DNA of 64,000 bases from Oceanibium sediminis (lineage in GTDB: Bacteria > Pseudomonadota > Alphaproteobacteria > Rhodobacterales > Rhodobacteraceae), in NCBI RefSeq assembly GCF_003265325.1, contig NZ_QGNX01000001.1, positions 434,001 to 498,000 on the forward strand, in the 5' to 3' direction. Below are positions 31,934 to 40,090 of the stretch, in pieces. The translations under genes were made by a program, and so were the position numbers. The notes beneath the pieces are model-generated. The model had not been told where the DNA came from, did not search any database, and saw nothing but the letters and a program-made list of their open reading frames with translations. Each line of letters begins with the position of its first letter. The stretch's first letter is position 1.

Positions 31934-32104
31934 TCAGCCCCCGGCGGCCTTTGCTGCTGCGATTTCAAACCAGTTGAAGTGGTCCGTGCTGAGCAGGACG
32001 AGGTGAATCATCACTGCCAGCAGGAACAGGAACACGCCCTGCGCCACGAAAACGCGACGCGGGTCGAATACCAGCCAAATTTTGTAAAACTTGCTCATAT
32101 CCAT
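31934..32104 (-). CDS. pufA: LH1 alpha polypeptide
   Basis: A 56-aa single-helix antenna protein reading [19 protein letters not shown] at the start. The helix region [20 protein letters not shown] carries the bacteriochlorophyll-ligand histidine, and the end is [13 protein letters not shown]. It closely resembles Rhodobacter PufA. Two ATGs are possible (32104 and 32098); the GAGGGGGAA ribosome site favours 32104. It begins 13 bp after pufB. The ring it forms with PufB surrounds the reaction centre. Confidence 0.95.
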   Translation of the reverse strand: MDMSKFYKIWLVFDPRRVFVAQGVFLFLLAVMIHLVLLSTDHFNWFEIAAAKAAGG

Positions 32105-32117
32105 GATGTGTTCCCCC

Positions 32118-32267
32118 TCAGAACCAAGGGCGCCAGATGAAAACCGCGAGGTGCGCTACAATCGCGACGACGCTGAAAAGCGTCAGCCCGCTCATGTAGA
32201 CACTGTGCAGTTCCTGCGCCTGGTCATCGGTCAGGCCTGTGAAAGACAGGCCAGTATTTTCAGCCAT
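32118..32267 (-). CDS. pufB: LH1 beta polypeptide
   Basis: A 49-aa single-helix antenna protein starting [20 protein letters not shown]. The membrane helix ([18 protein letters not shown]) has the ligand histidine and the C-terminal WRPWF signature of beta chains. A strong GGAGG site precedes the ATG at 32267. It is separated from pufQ by 123 bp with a hairpin, and pairs with PufA in LH1. Confidence 0.95.
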   Translation of the reverse strand: MAENTGLSFTGLTDDQAQELHSVYMSGLTLFSVVAIVAHLAVFIWRPWF

Positions 32268-32348
32268 TTACTATCCTCCGGATCGTAAGACCGATGCCGC
32301 GGAACCCTCGCGGCCAGGGTGCCCCGCCCCATGCGGGACGGAGCTATC

Positions 32349-32370
32349 CGGTGTGCTTTGCGGCGCACCG
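32349..32370 (-). other. Hairpin between pufQ and pufB
   Basis: CGGTGTGC (32349-32356) pairs with GCGCACCG (32363-32370), allowing one G-U, around a six-base loop. It lies 82 bp before pufB and could mark a processed 5' end of the stable pufBA message, as described for Rhodobacter puf mRNA. This role is inferred. Confidence 0.4.
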
Positions 32371-32390
32371 AATGGCGTGATCCCGCCGCC

Positions 32391-32606
32391 TCACAGCGAC
32401 GAGAAAATCATTGGCGTCACTTCCCGGGTCCGGGCCCAGGCGTCGGTGACGAAAAACTTGCGGGGCTGGCCCGCCTTCGGGACCACCATCCGGGCCGCGG
32501 CCGGGATCAGCGAGATCGCGAAGACCAGGGTGAAATAAACCCCGTACTCCAGGCCGCTGGGCCCCCGGGATCGGGCCGCGCTGAGGTGTTGGGACCGTGC
32601 ATTCAT
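32391..32606 (-). CDS. pufQ: PufQ, bacteriochlorophyll/puf assembly factor
   Basis: A 71-aa protein with one hydrophobic helix (EYGVYFTLVFAISLIPAAA) and a basic C-terminal half (FFVTDAWARTREVTPMIFSSL), matching PufQ. In Rhodobacter it stimulates bacteriochlorophyll synthesis and puf complex formation. It starts 2 bp after the bchZ stop and is the first puf gene of the superoperon. Confidence 0.93.
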   Translation of the reverse strand: MNARSQHLSAARSRGPSGLEYGVYFTLVFAISLIPAAARMVVPKAGQPRKFFVTDAWARTREVTPMIFSSL

Positions 32607-32608
32607 GC

Positions 32609-34087
32609 TCAGTTCTCCTTCCTGTCGGTGGGTTGTGTCTTGGCCGGGGCAAGGGCGGCGACGGTGTCCGCGTCGACGCGGGTGCTTCCCTTGTCCAGCG
32701 TGGCTTTCTCGGCCGCGTCGCGCAGGCTGCGCGCGGCGGAAATTCGGGTCAGGATCGGGTGCCGGGCGACGATCTCGTCCAGCAGGCGCTGTGCCTCCGC
32801 ATCCCAGGGCAGATCGGCTTTCAGCGTGGTGGGCGTGGCCGCGCCCTCGTCCATCTCACTGCCCAACGGCAGGATGTGGAACAGGCTGTCGAACAGCCCG
32901 TTGCAGATTTCCTGCAACAAGTAGGTCGCCCCGCCGTAGCCCATGAAGGGCGTGCCGGTGTGCCGCCGGATCGCGGCGCCGGGGAAGGAGGCCGCGATGA
33001 ACGACGGCTTCGGCCCGAAGCCCCCCGCCGTTTCGGCCATGTACATCTTCTCGTTGATCGAGCCGAGCACGACCAGCGGGCGCGTCTCTGCCAGCAGGCG
33101 GCGCACTTCGCCGTTGTCCGTCTTCTTTCCGGCAACCCGCGCCACGGCGAAGCCGCAGGGCAGGCCAAGGTCGGTTTCCAGGTACTTGCGGATGCCCCGC
33201 GCGTAGGTCTCGTTCGCGACGATGGCGAAACTCGCCGTGGCGAAGAAATCCTGCGTGACCGAGCGCCACAGGTCCCAGACCGGTTTCAGCGTGGAATGCT
33301 TTTCCGTCTGGATGAAGGGGGCCGGGTCCAAGCCCAGCACCCCGCCCAGTGTTTCCAGGAAAGCGGTGGTGCTTTCGATCCCGATGGGCGCTTGCAGGTA
33401 GGGTTTGCCCAGCACCTCGGCCAGGCCGCGCCCGAACTCGCGGTACATCACGATATTGGCGTCGGCATCCACCAGCTTCGGCATGTCGGCGATATGGCAG
33501 CCGAGTGGCATCACCATGTTCACCTCTGCCCCGATGCCTTCGACAAGGCGGCGGATCTCGGCTAGGTCCGAGGGCATGTTGAACGTGCCGTACATCGGCC
33601 CCAGGATGTTGACCCGTGGCTTCGCGCCCTCAGGCCGTTTCGGCTGGCGGGGCATCCGCCCCTTGGTCATGCCGAATTCGGTGAAGAGCCAGGTCATCGC
33701 CCGGTCGGCGCATTCCCACTGGTCCTCATCGATGGTGCGCGGCAGGAACCGCTGGATGTTGGTGCCCTGCGGCGTGACGCCGCCGCCGATCATCTCGGCG
33801 ATGGAGCCGGTCACGACAACGGCAGGCAACGCCGGGTCGAGCGTGTTCCAAGCGCGCTTCATCGCGCCTTCGGTGCCCTCGCGGCCCAGTTCCTCCTCGC
33901 CCAGTCCGGTGACGACGATGGGCAGCTCATGCGGCGGCAGCCCGTCGGTATAGTGCAGGACGGAGGTGACGGGCAGGTTCTCGCACCCCACGGGGCCATC
34001 GATGACGACCTGCAATCCCTTGATCGCGGTGAAGGCGTAGACGGCCCCCCAATAGCCCCCGGCGCGGTCATGATCTTCGATCAGCAT
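32609..34087 (-). CDS. bchZ: Chlorophyllide a reductase, Z subunit
   Basis: A 492-aa NifK-like subunit of the BchXYZ complex, which reduces ring B of chlorophyllide a. The N-terminus [19 protein letters not shown], the cluster-region cysteine [12 protein letters not shown] and the [17 protein letters not shown] segment near the C-terminus are typical. It lies 37 bp after bchY and ends 2 bp before pufQ. Confidence 0.96.
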   Translation of the reverse strand: MLIEDHDRAGGYWGAVYAFTAIKGLQVVIDGPVGCENLPVTSVLHYTDGLPPHELPIVVTGLGEEELGREGTEGAMKRAWNTLDPALPAVVVTGSIAEMIGGGVTPQGTNIQRFLPRTIDEDQWECADRAMTWLFTEFGMTKGRMPRQPKRPEGAKPRVNILGPMYGTFNMPSDLAEIRRLVEGIGAEVNMVMPLGCHIADMPKLVDADANIVMYREFGRGLAEVLGKPYLQAPIGIESTTAFLETLGGVLGLDPAPFIQTEKHSTLKPVWDLWRSVTQDFFATASFAIVANETYARGIRKYLETDLGLPCGFAVARVAGKKTDNGEVRRLLAETRPLVVLGSINEKMYMAETAGGFGPKPSFIAASFPGAAIRRHTGTPFMGYGGATYLLQEICNGLFDSLFHILPLGSEMDEGAATPTTLKADLPWDAEAQRLLDEIVARHPILTRISAARSLRDAAEKATLDKGSTRVDADTVAALAPAKTQPTDRKEN

Positions 34088-34124
34088 GATCCGCCCCCCG
34101 TGTCATATGCCAGTCGCGTGCCCA

Positions 34125-35696
34125 TCAGATCATCTCCGCCGCTTTGGCGGCCCGGGCGCGGGCTTCCATCTTCTTGACGTTGCGGGCGCGGAAGTCCGGG
34201 CGCAGTTCGGGGTCGCCTTCCCAGACGCCAGCGGTATCGCCGCTGCCGACACCGTCGAAGAAATCCGCCATGCGGTTCATCCGGTCCTTGTTGCCCATCG
34301 CCGCATTGACGACCTGTGCCAGCGACCCGGCCCCGGCGGAGCCCATCAGCGGGCGGGCGGAAATCAGGTTGGTGAAGTAGAGCGCGGGGATGCGAAGCTC
34401 TTTCGCCTTCTGCACCACGGGCGTCGTCCCGATGGCGAGGTCGGGCTTCACGCCCTCCATCGCGGCGCAGTCATCCTCAAGCGAGGCGCGGAATTTCACG
34501 CTCACGCCGCGATCCCGCAGCCAGGCGGCGTCTTCCGCCGACCAGGGCGATTTCGCGCAGGCGGTGCCCACGTAGGGGACATTCGCGCCGCTTTCGATCA
34601 GCAGGCGCGCCACCAGCAGTTCCGAGCCCTCGTAGCCCGACAGGGTGATCGTGCCGTCGATCTTCGCCCCGTCCAGCGCCCCGCGGATCGCGGGCAGCAG
34701 GCCGTTCAGCGCCGCATCGACCTTGATCGAGGCAATGCCGTGCAGGTCGGCGACGGACTTGAGCCACGCCTCCGTCCCCTCGACGCCCACGGGGGCGGAG
34801 CCGAGGATCGGGCGGCCCGCCGCCTCGAACTCGCGCACGGCGGCGGTATAGAAGGGGTGGATCGCGGCGACGGCGGAACAATCGAGCGCGGCGTAAAGCT
34901 CGCGCCAGTCGCGCACCGGCACCGTCTGCCCGGCGGCAAGGCCGAGCGGTTCCAGCATCGCGCCGATGCTCATCGGATCGGCCGGGAACATCTCGCCCAG
35001 CAAGGTCACGGTGGGCCGGTCCGAGCGGGCCCGCTCGGGCGCGGGGACGGGTCCGGCCTTCACCTCTGCCCGGGCATAGGCGAGCATGGCGCCTGCCAGC
35101 ACGTCCTTCGCCTCGGCATGGGTGGGAATGCCGAAGCCCGGCACATCGATGCCGACGATCCTGACGCCGTTGATGTCCTTGGGCAGCAGCCTGAGCGGCA
35201 CGCCGCTGGCGGTTGGCACGCACAGGTTGGTAACGATGATCGCGTCGTAGCGATCCGGGTCGGCCATCTGGTGCACCGCCTCGCGGATATCCTCGAACAG
35301 CTTGCCCGTCACCAGGGATTCCGAGTTGAACGGCACGTAGCCGACACTGCGGCGCGCGCCGTAGAAGTGGGACACGAATGACAGGCCGAAGACGCAGCAG
35401 GCTGAACCAGAGAGAACAGTCGCCACCCGCCGCGTCCTCAGCCCTACCCGAAGGGACCCGAATGCAGGACACATGCTTTGCGGCTTGTCGTGCGGGCCAG
35501 TCGGGTAGTCCTTTGCGTATTGCTCCAGAATGTCCGACTTCCCGGCCATTTCCGCGGCATTTCGCATTTCATCCGCACCGGCATGACAGCCCATGCCGTC
35601 GCCCCCCTGCGGCGGGGTGGGCGCTGCGGAGTCGACCGACGCGCCGGTCAGCACCGGCACATCGTCGGAACGATCGTACTTGAGCTCATCGCTCAT
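34125..35696 (-). CDS. bchY: Chlorophyllide a reductase, Y subunit
   Basis: A 523-aa NifD-like subunit. Cysteines expected to hold the YZ 4Fe-4S cluster are visible in PQSMCPAFGSLR, SGSACCVFGL and VTNLCVPTASG. The N-terminal 70 residues (MSDELKYDRSDDVPVLTGAS) are polar and family-typical. Its ATG overlaps the stop of a 53-codon ORF (ATGA) that sits between bchX and bchY, so BchY translation probably depends on that ORF. Confidence 0.96.
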   Translation of the reverse strand: MSDELKYDRSDDVPVLTGASVDSAAPTPPQGGDGMGCHAGADEMRNAAEMAGKSDILEQYAKDYPTGPHDKPQSMCPAFGSLRVGLRTRRVATVLSGSACCVFGLSFVSHFYGARRSVGYVPFNSESLVTGKLFEDIREAVHQMADPDRYDAIIVTNLCVPTASGVPLRLLPKDINGVRIVGIDVPGFGIPTHAEAKDVLAGAMLAYARAEVKAGPVPAPERARSDRPTVTLLGEMFPADPMSIGAMLEPLGLAAGQTVPVRDWRELYAALDCSAVAAIHPFYTAAVREFEAAGRPILGSAPVGVEGTEAWLKSVADLHGIASIKVDAALNGLLPAIRGALDGAKIDGTITLSGYEGSELLVARLLIESGANVPYVGTACAKSPWSAEDAAWLRDRGVSVKFRASLEDDCAAMEGVKPDLAIGTTPVVQKAKELRIPALYFTNLISARPLMGSAGAGSLAQVVNAAMGNKDRMNRMADFFDGVGSGDTAGVWEGDPELRPDFRARNVKKMEARARAAKAAEMI

Positions 35697-35854
35697 GCCG
35701 AACCCCCTGCCCGGATTCGGGCTAGGTGCGGGCAGCCCTGTGGCGCCTCAGCCTTCGGCTTTGGGGCTTGCGCGGGTGGCGTCCGGGGGACTTCCCGCTG
35801 CGTCACGGTGCGTAAGCCGCTTTCCAGCGTCTCTAGGGCGTCGAGGTCAAACAT
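35693..35854 (-). CDS. Small coupled ORF between bchX and bchY
   Basis: A 53-codon frame on the operon strand. It starts with ATG at 35854 after a GGAGG site 12 nt upstream, overlaps the end of bchX by 8 bp, and stops within the bchY start (ATGA). The product is soluble: an acidic N-terminus ([20 protein letters not shown]), a Pro/Ala/Lys-rich middle and a short APQGCPHLARIR motif with one Cys and one His. I do not recognise a family. It may be a small partner of chlorophyllide reductase or a translation-coupling leader for bchY. In other Rhodobacter clusters I remember bchX and bchY as directly adjacent. Confidence 0.6.
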   Translation of the reverse strand: MFDLDALETLESGLRTVTQREVPRTPPAQAPKPKAEAPQGCPHLARIRAGGSA

Positions 35855-36872
35855 CGTCGTAAACGACCTCCAGGCTCTTGACGGGTTTGGCGTGTTTGCC
35901 GCGCATGTCGGCATCGCTTGCAGGCTCCAGCACCACGTCCGCGCCGGTATCATGGGCGGAGAACAGGCCAAGCAGTTCGTCCTGCGTCAGGGCGCTGGGA
36001 TGCGTCGGCGGGGCCTCGGCCACGTTGTCGGCCAGTTCCCCGAACAGCGCGCCCCAGGGGCCCGCGTCGGTGCCCACGATCTGGTAATTCGCCGATTTCT
36101 TGCGCAGGTCGTCATCCGCCGGGATCGCGGCGAGGACGGGAATGTTGACCGCATCGGCGAAGGCCTGCGCCTCACCCGTCCCGTCGTCCTTGTTGATGAC
36201 CATGCCGGCCACGCCGACATTGCCACCCATCTTGCGGAAGTATTCCACCGCCGAGCAGACGTTGTTGGCCACGTAAAGCGATTGCAGGTCGTTCGAGCCG
36301 ACGACGATCACCTTCTGCGCCATGTCCCGCGCGATCGGCAGGCCGAAGCCGCCGCAGACCACGTCGCCCAGGAAGTCGAGCAGGACGTAGTCGAAATCCC
36401 AGTCGTGAAAGCCCAGCTTCTCCAGCAGTTCGAAGCCGTGGATGATGCCGCGCCCGCCGCAGCCGCGCCCCACCTCGGGGCCGCCCAGCTCCATCGCGAA
36501 GACGCCGCCGGACTTGAAGCACACGTCGCCGATCTGTACCGGCTCCCCGGCCAGGTTCTTCTTGGTCGATGTCTCGATGATCGTCGGGCAGGCCTTGCCG
36601 CCGAACAGCAGGCTGGTCGTGTCGGATTTCGGATCGCAGCCGATCAACAGCACCCGCTTGCCCCGCTCGGCCATCATGTGGCTGAGGTTGGCCAGGGTGA
36701 AGGATTTGCCGATGCCGCCCTTGCCGTAGATCGCGATGATCTGCGTCTTTTTCGTGGGCGGCGCGCTCGGCACCTCCAGCGTGGGTTCGGACGCTTCTTC
36801 GCGCAGGCGCCGGTCATTGTCGGCGATGCTGTCCTCGGTCAGGACGGGAACACGGTCGTCGAGGGCGGTCAT
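35847..36872 (-). CDS. bchX: Chlorophyllide a reductase, ATP-binding X subunit
   Basis: A 341-aa NifH-like reductase with an N-terminal extension of about 45 residues, the P-loop [15 protein letters not shown], and cluster cysteines in GRGCGGRGI and [10 protein letters not shown]. It feeds electrons to BchYZ. The ATG at 36872 overlaps the bchC stop by 4 bp. Its own end overlaps the small ORF that precedes bchY. Confidence 0.97.
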   Translation of the reverse strand: MTALDDRVPVLTEDSIADNDRRLREEASEPTLEVPSAPPTKKTQIIAIYGKGGIGKSFTLANLSHMMAERGKRVLLIGCDPKSDTTSLLFGGKACPTIIETSTKKNLAGEPVQIGDVCFKSGGVFAMELGGPEVGRGCGGRGIIHGFELLEKLGFHDWDFDYVLLDFLGDVVCGGFGLPIARDMAQKVIVVGSNDLQSLYVANNVCSAVEYFRKMGGNVGVAGMVINKDDGTGEAQAFADAVNIPVLAAIPADDDLRKKSANYQIVGTDAGPWGALFGELADNVAEAPPTHPSALTQDELLGLFSAHDTGADVVLEPASDADMRGKHAKPVKSLEVVYDDV

Positions 36873-37810
36873 GCTGACCCCTTCCAGTTCAAGATCATTT
36901 TCAGGCAGTCGGCGTCTTCGAACGCCGTCAGGTAGGCGCCGGGCGCATCGCCGGCGTCGCGGGTGTGCGTGACCAGCCCGTCAAGGCTGAGGTCGCCGCT
37001 TTCGACAAGCAGGCGGGTGGCCAGCATGTCCTGCGCCGTCCATTCCGCCGCGACGCGCAGGCGCGCCTCCTTCATGAAGGCGGGCGGAAAGGCAAAGCTG
37101 AGCGGTTCGGGATAGAAGCCAGCCAGGACGATCTCGCCCCCCTTTGAGAGGCGCGTGATCAGGGCGTTCAGCCCCTCGCCGTCGCCGCTGACGTCGTAGA
37201 TGGCCTTGTAGTCGCGCTTTTCGTCCTGGTCGGGATGCAGGACCGGGTAGGGAAAATCCCCCGCGCGGCGGCGTGCTTCCTTTTCCCAGACGACGGGCGG
37301 GCGGCCGCCGGCGGCCAGGGTAAGGCGCGCCAGCAGGCGGCCCATCACGCCGTGGCCCACGATCAGGTCCGGCAGGGCGGTGTTCAGCCCGGCAACCGCG
37401 TGGCGCGCGGTCGCGGCCAGCGCCAGCAGCGCCCCCTCGGGGCCCAGCGTGCTGTCGATGGGCACCACGCGATCCGCCCCTGTTACCAGCGTCTGCGCCG
37501 CGCCGCCGAACAGGCCGCGCACCGGCCCAAAGCAGCTGGCGCCGGGAACGAAGACGCGGGTTCCGGGCTTCATCGCGGAAAGGGCGCCGCATTCGACGAT
37601 CTCGCCCGCGGATTCATAACCGGGGACCAGCGGGTAGCCCATGCCGGGGAAATTCGGCATACGGCCGGACCAGAACAGCTTCTCGGTGCCGGTGGAAATT
37701 CCGGAGTGATCGATTCGGACAACCACGTCGTCCACGGCGGGTCCGTCCAAAGCGACCGATTCGACCGAGATTTCGCGGGGGCCACGCATCAGGACAGCGT
37801 TGGTTTGCAT
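36869..37810 (-). CDS. bchC: Bacteriochlorophyllide a dehydrogenase
   Basis: A 313-aa medium-chain dehydrogenase/reductase that oxidises the 3-hydroxyethyl group to acetyl, completing the bacteriochlorophyllide a macrocycle. Conserved segments include [34 protein letters not shown] and [30 protein letters not shown] ribosome site precedes the ATG. A promoter and tandem PpsR sites lie in the 138-bp gap after crtF, so it can be transcribed alone as well as by read-through from crtEF. Confidence 0.96.
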   Translation of the reverse strand: MQTNAVLMRGPREISVESVALDGPAVDDVVVRIDHSGISTGTEKLFWSGRMPNFPGMGYPLVPGYESAGEIVECGALSAMKPGTRVFVPGASCFGPVRGLFGGAAQTLVTGADRVVPIDSTLGPEGALLALAATARHAVAGLNTALPDLIVGHGVMGRLLARLTLAAGGRPPVVWEKEARRRAGDFPYPVLHPDQDEKRDYKAIYDVSGDGEGLNALITRLSKGGEIVLAGFYPEPLSFAFPPAFMKEARLRVAAEWTAQDMLATRLLVESGDLSLDGLVTHTRDAGDAPGAYLTAFEDADCLKMILNWKGSA

Positions 37811-37880
37811 TGCGATCCCTCCTCCCTGGTGATCAGGCTGCGCGACATGCCGCGCGACCGGATGTCGCAGTTTTGCTTTA

Positions 37881-37898
37881 TGTCACTTTAAGCTGACA
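37881..37898. promoter_or_regulatory. PpsR/CrtJ operator upstream of bchC (site 1)
   Basis: TGTCACTTTAAGCTGACA matches TGT-N12-ACA exactly with TGTCA/TGACA arms. It covers the candidate -10 region of the bchC promoter. Confidence 0.75.
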
Positions 37899-37912
37899 GT
37901 TTGTAATGTCAA
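37885..37912 (-). promoter_or_regulatory. Candidate sigma-70 promoter of bchC
   Basis: On the minus strand TTGACA (37912-37907) and TAAAGT (37890-37885) are 16 bp apart. The two elements fall within the two PpsR-type sites, the same architecture as the Rhodobacter bchC promoter. Confidence 0.55.
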
Positions 37913-37924
37913 TTCAGCATTACG
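37907..37924. promoter_or_regulatory. Degenerate PpsR operator upstream of bchC (site 2)
   Basis: TGTCAATTCAGCATTACG keeps the left half and spacing but ends ACG instead of ACA. It lies 8 bp from site 1, the spacing known for cooperative PpsR binding at bchC. Confidence 0.5.
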
Positions 37925-37948
37925 CTTTATGTCGACGTCCGGCTGTGC

Positions 37949-39103
37949 TCAGCCGGGCCTGCGCGCCGTCAGGACGCGCGTGATAAAGCCCTGACGCGCC
38001 TTGCAAAGGCGGATATCGGCAAAGCCTGCGGCCAGCAGCAGCGCGCGATGTGTCTCCGGCGCGCGGGGTGTGCCACTGGTCATCGCGGCGGTGTAAAGCC
38101 CGAAGTACACATCCCCCGCGCGCGTCGGGGCCGCCCCGCCGGACATCGGCTCAGACAGAATCAGCCGCCCGCCGGGCGGCAGCGCGGCGAAGACCGCGGC
38201 GAGGATGGCCTCGACCACCTCCGTGTCATGGTCATAGAGCACCCGCACCAGCGAGATCGCATCGCCCCCTTGCGGTAGCGATCCGTCCAGAAAACTGCCG
38301 CCCTCAGCACTGGCCCGGCCGGACAGGCCGGCGTGTTGCAGCTTCACCGTGGCGCGTGCCGCGACCTCGGGCAGGTCGAAGACGGTGCCGGTCAGGCCCG
38401 GCGTCGCCTGCAGCGCGGCGATCAGGAAAGCGCCCTCTCCGCCGCCGACATCCACCATGTGACGCACGCCCTTCAGGGGACAGACCGCCAGCGTCTCGGC
38501 CGCGACCATGGCCTGGCTGGCCGCCATCAGGCGCGAATAGGCCGCCGCCTCGGGCGCGGCGACGCCGCCCGCGCCGGGGGCGACATAGGCCCAGAACCGC
38601 GACAGTTCGGTCGAGCCATGCTGCGCGGACAGCAGCGCCACCGGGTCCTCCAGGTCGCGGTAGAACATCGGGTGATGGCGGATCATGTCCTCCACCCCCG
38701 GCGCGCCGAGCAGCGCCGCGCCAAGGGGGCCAATTCCGTACCGCCCGCCGCGCCGGGTCAGCAGGTCCAGCGCTGCGGCGGCCTGGGCGAGCCGTGTCAT
38801 CGCTACGGGCGACAGCGGCGTGCCCGCCGCCAGTTCCTCGGCACGCATCGGGCCGGGCGCGAGCTTGCGCAGCAGGTCGAGCTGCACCACCGCCAGCAGC
38901 GTTTGGGAATAGGTGAACCCGGCGACCAGGTCGTAAAGCCGTTCCGCCTGCCGGTTGGCGACGCGCCGCGTCAGCGGGTTGCGCGCGGCCCAAGCCTGGA
39001 AGGCGGGATCGGCGATCCGCCCGTCCCGCCACCGCCTCAGGCGATCCCCAAGGCGGGTGAGTATCCCGCGCCCATCCGCTGGCGGATGCAGCGACAGCGT
39101 CAT
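37949..39103 (-). CDS. crtF: Demethylspheroidene O-methyltransferase
   Basis: A 384-aa SAM-dependent O-methyltransferase that methylates the tertiary hydroxyl group of hydroxylated carotenoids in the spheroidene pathway. It has the SAM motif MVDVGGGEGAFLIAAL, a DAISLVRVLYDHD segment and an N-terminal dimerisation domain (QTLLAVVQLDLLRKLAPG). The ATG at 39103 overlaps the crtE stop as ATGA; the longer open frame lies inside crtE. It lies upstream of bchC in the classic crtEF-bchCXYZ-puf order. Confidence 0.94.
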   Translation of the reverse strand: MTLSLHPPADGRGILTRLGDRLRRWRDGRIADPAFQAWAARNPLTRRVANRQAERLYDLVAGFTYSQTLLAVVQLDLLRKLAPGPMRAEELAAGTPLSPVAMTRLAQAAAALDLLTRRGGRYGIGPLGAALLGAPGVEDMIRHHPMFYRDLEDPVALLSAQHGSTELSRFWAYVAPGAGGVAAPEAAAYSRLMAASQAMVAAETLAVCPLKGVRHMVDVGGGEGAFLIAALQATPGLTGTVFDLPEVAARATVKLQHAGLSGRASAEGGSFLDGSLPQGGDAISLVRVLYDHDTEVVEAILAAVFAALPPGGRLILSEPMSGGAAPTRAGDVYFGLYTAAMTSGTPRAPETHRALLLAAGFADIRLCKARQGFITRVLTARRPG

Positions 39104-39963
39104 GCGACCGCGCGGGCGAATTCCACCGGCGTCAGGCGCTTGGCCTGCGCCGAGACGATCTCGCACAGGCGCGCCTCGCCCGGGCAGGACGGGATCGAGG
39201 CGATGGCCCCGGAAAGGATGTCGTGCAGCTTCTGCACCGCGCCCCGAAGGCCGAGTTCGGACACCGCGTTGGGGCGGTCGTGGATCGCATCCTGGCCGAC
39301 GGGCTTGCCCAGCTCCTCCTCGCTCAACAGCGCGTCGCGCAGGTCGTCGGCAACCTGGAACGCCTCGCCGATGCGCGCGCCCAGCTCGACCCAGGGGGCG
39401 GGATCGGCCCCGGCGGCCTGCGCGCCCATGGTCGTCGCGGCGACGAACAGCGCGCCGGTCTTGGCCCGATGGTACAGCGACAGATCGACCGTCGGCTCGC
39501 TTTCCCACCCCTGCCCGGCGCATATGCCATGGGGCATCCCGGTGTGCCGCGCCAGCGCCAGGATCAGCGGCGCAAGGCGTTCGGGGCTGGCCGCCCCCGC
39601 CTCCGCCAGCACCTCGAAGGCGAGCGTGATCAGCGCATCGCCCGTCAGCAGGGCGATCGGCTCAGAGAACCTGGTATGCACCGTGGGCTGCCCCCGGCGC
39701 AGGTCCGCGTCGTCGAAACAAGCCATGTCGTCATGGACGAGGGAGGCGCAGTGGATCAGCTCGATACTGATCGCGGCGGCGTCCGACAGCGCGGGGCGGT
39801 CGTCGCCGCACGCCTCGGCCACGGCAAGGCTGAGCTGCGGGCGCACCCGCGCGCCGCCGGGAAAGATCGCGTGCTGCAAGGCCGCCGCAAGCTTTGGCGG
39901 GGCGCTGGCCCCGCTGGGCCGGGCGAGCGCCTCGGCGAGCGCTTTTTCAATCCGCTGGGGCAT
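39100..39963 (-). CDS. crtE: Geranylgeranyl diphosphate synthase
   Basis: A 287-aa trans-prenyltransferase that makes GGPP for carotenoids and the bacteriochlorophyll tail. The first Asp-rich motif is HDDMACFDDADLRRG and the second is QVADDLRD. The ATG at 39963 has a GGGAGG site at the right distance; an upstream ATG at 39981 lies before it and is less likely. It is divergent from crtD with two PpsR sites between them and translationally coupled to crtF. Confidence 0.94.
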   Translation of the reverse strand: MPQRIEKALAEALARPSGASAPPKLAAALQHAIFPGGARVRPQLSLAVAEACGDDRPALSDAAAISIELIHCASLVHDDMACFDDADLRRGQPTVHTRFSEPIALLTGDALITLAFEVLAEAGAASPERLAPLILALARHTGMPHGICAGQGWESEPTVDLSLYHRAKTGALFVAATTMGAQAAGADPAPWVELGARIGEAFQVADDLRDALLSEEELGKPVGQDAIHDRPNAVSELGLRGAVQKLHDILSGAIASIPSCPGEARLCEIVSAQAKRLTPVEFARAVA

Positions 39964-40000
39964 CTCGGACCTCCCTGTCATCGGAGCTATTTATTGAAAC

Positions 40001-40018
40001 TGTCCAAATTATATGACA
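40001..40018. promoter_or_regulatory. PpsR/CrtJ operator crtE-crtD (site 1)
   Basis: TGTCCAAATTATATGACA fits TGT-N12-ACA. It contains a perfect TATAAT on the minus strand (40013-40008), a candidate -10 element for crtE. Confidence 0.75.
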
Positions 40019-40024
40019 GCCTTC

Positions 40025-40042
40025 TGTCAATTAGTGTGGACA
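40025..40042. promoter_or_regulatory. PpsR/CrtJ operator crtE-crtD (site 2)
   Basis: TGTCAATTAGTGTGGACA fits TGT-N12-ACA and is 6 bp from site 1. Tandem sites in this short divergent spacer suggest joint repression of crtE-crtF and crtD-crtC. Confidence 0.75.
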
Positions 40043-40090
40043 CAAACCCGCCAGCCTGTCAATCGCGGCCCGTGGGAGGAAGGCAAGCCC

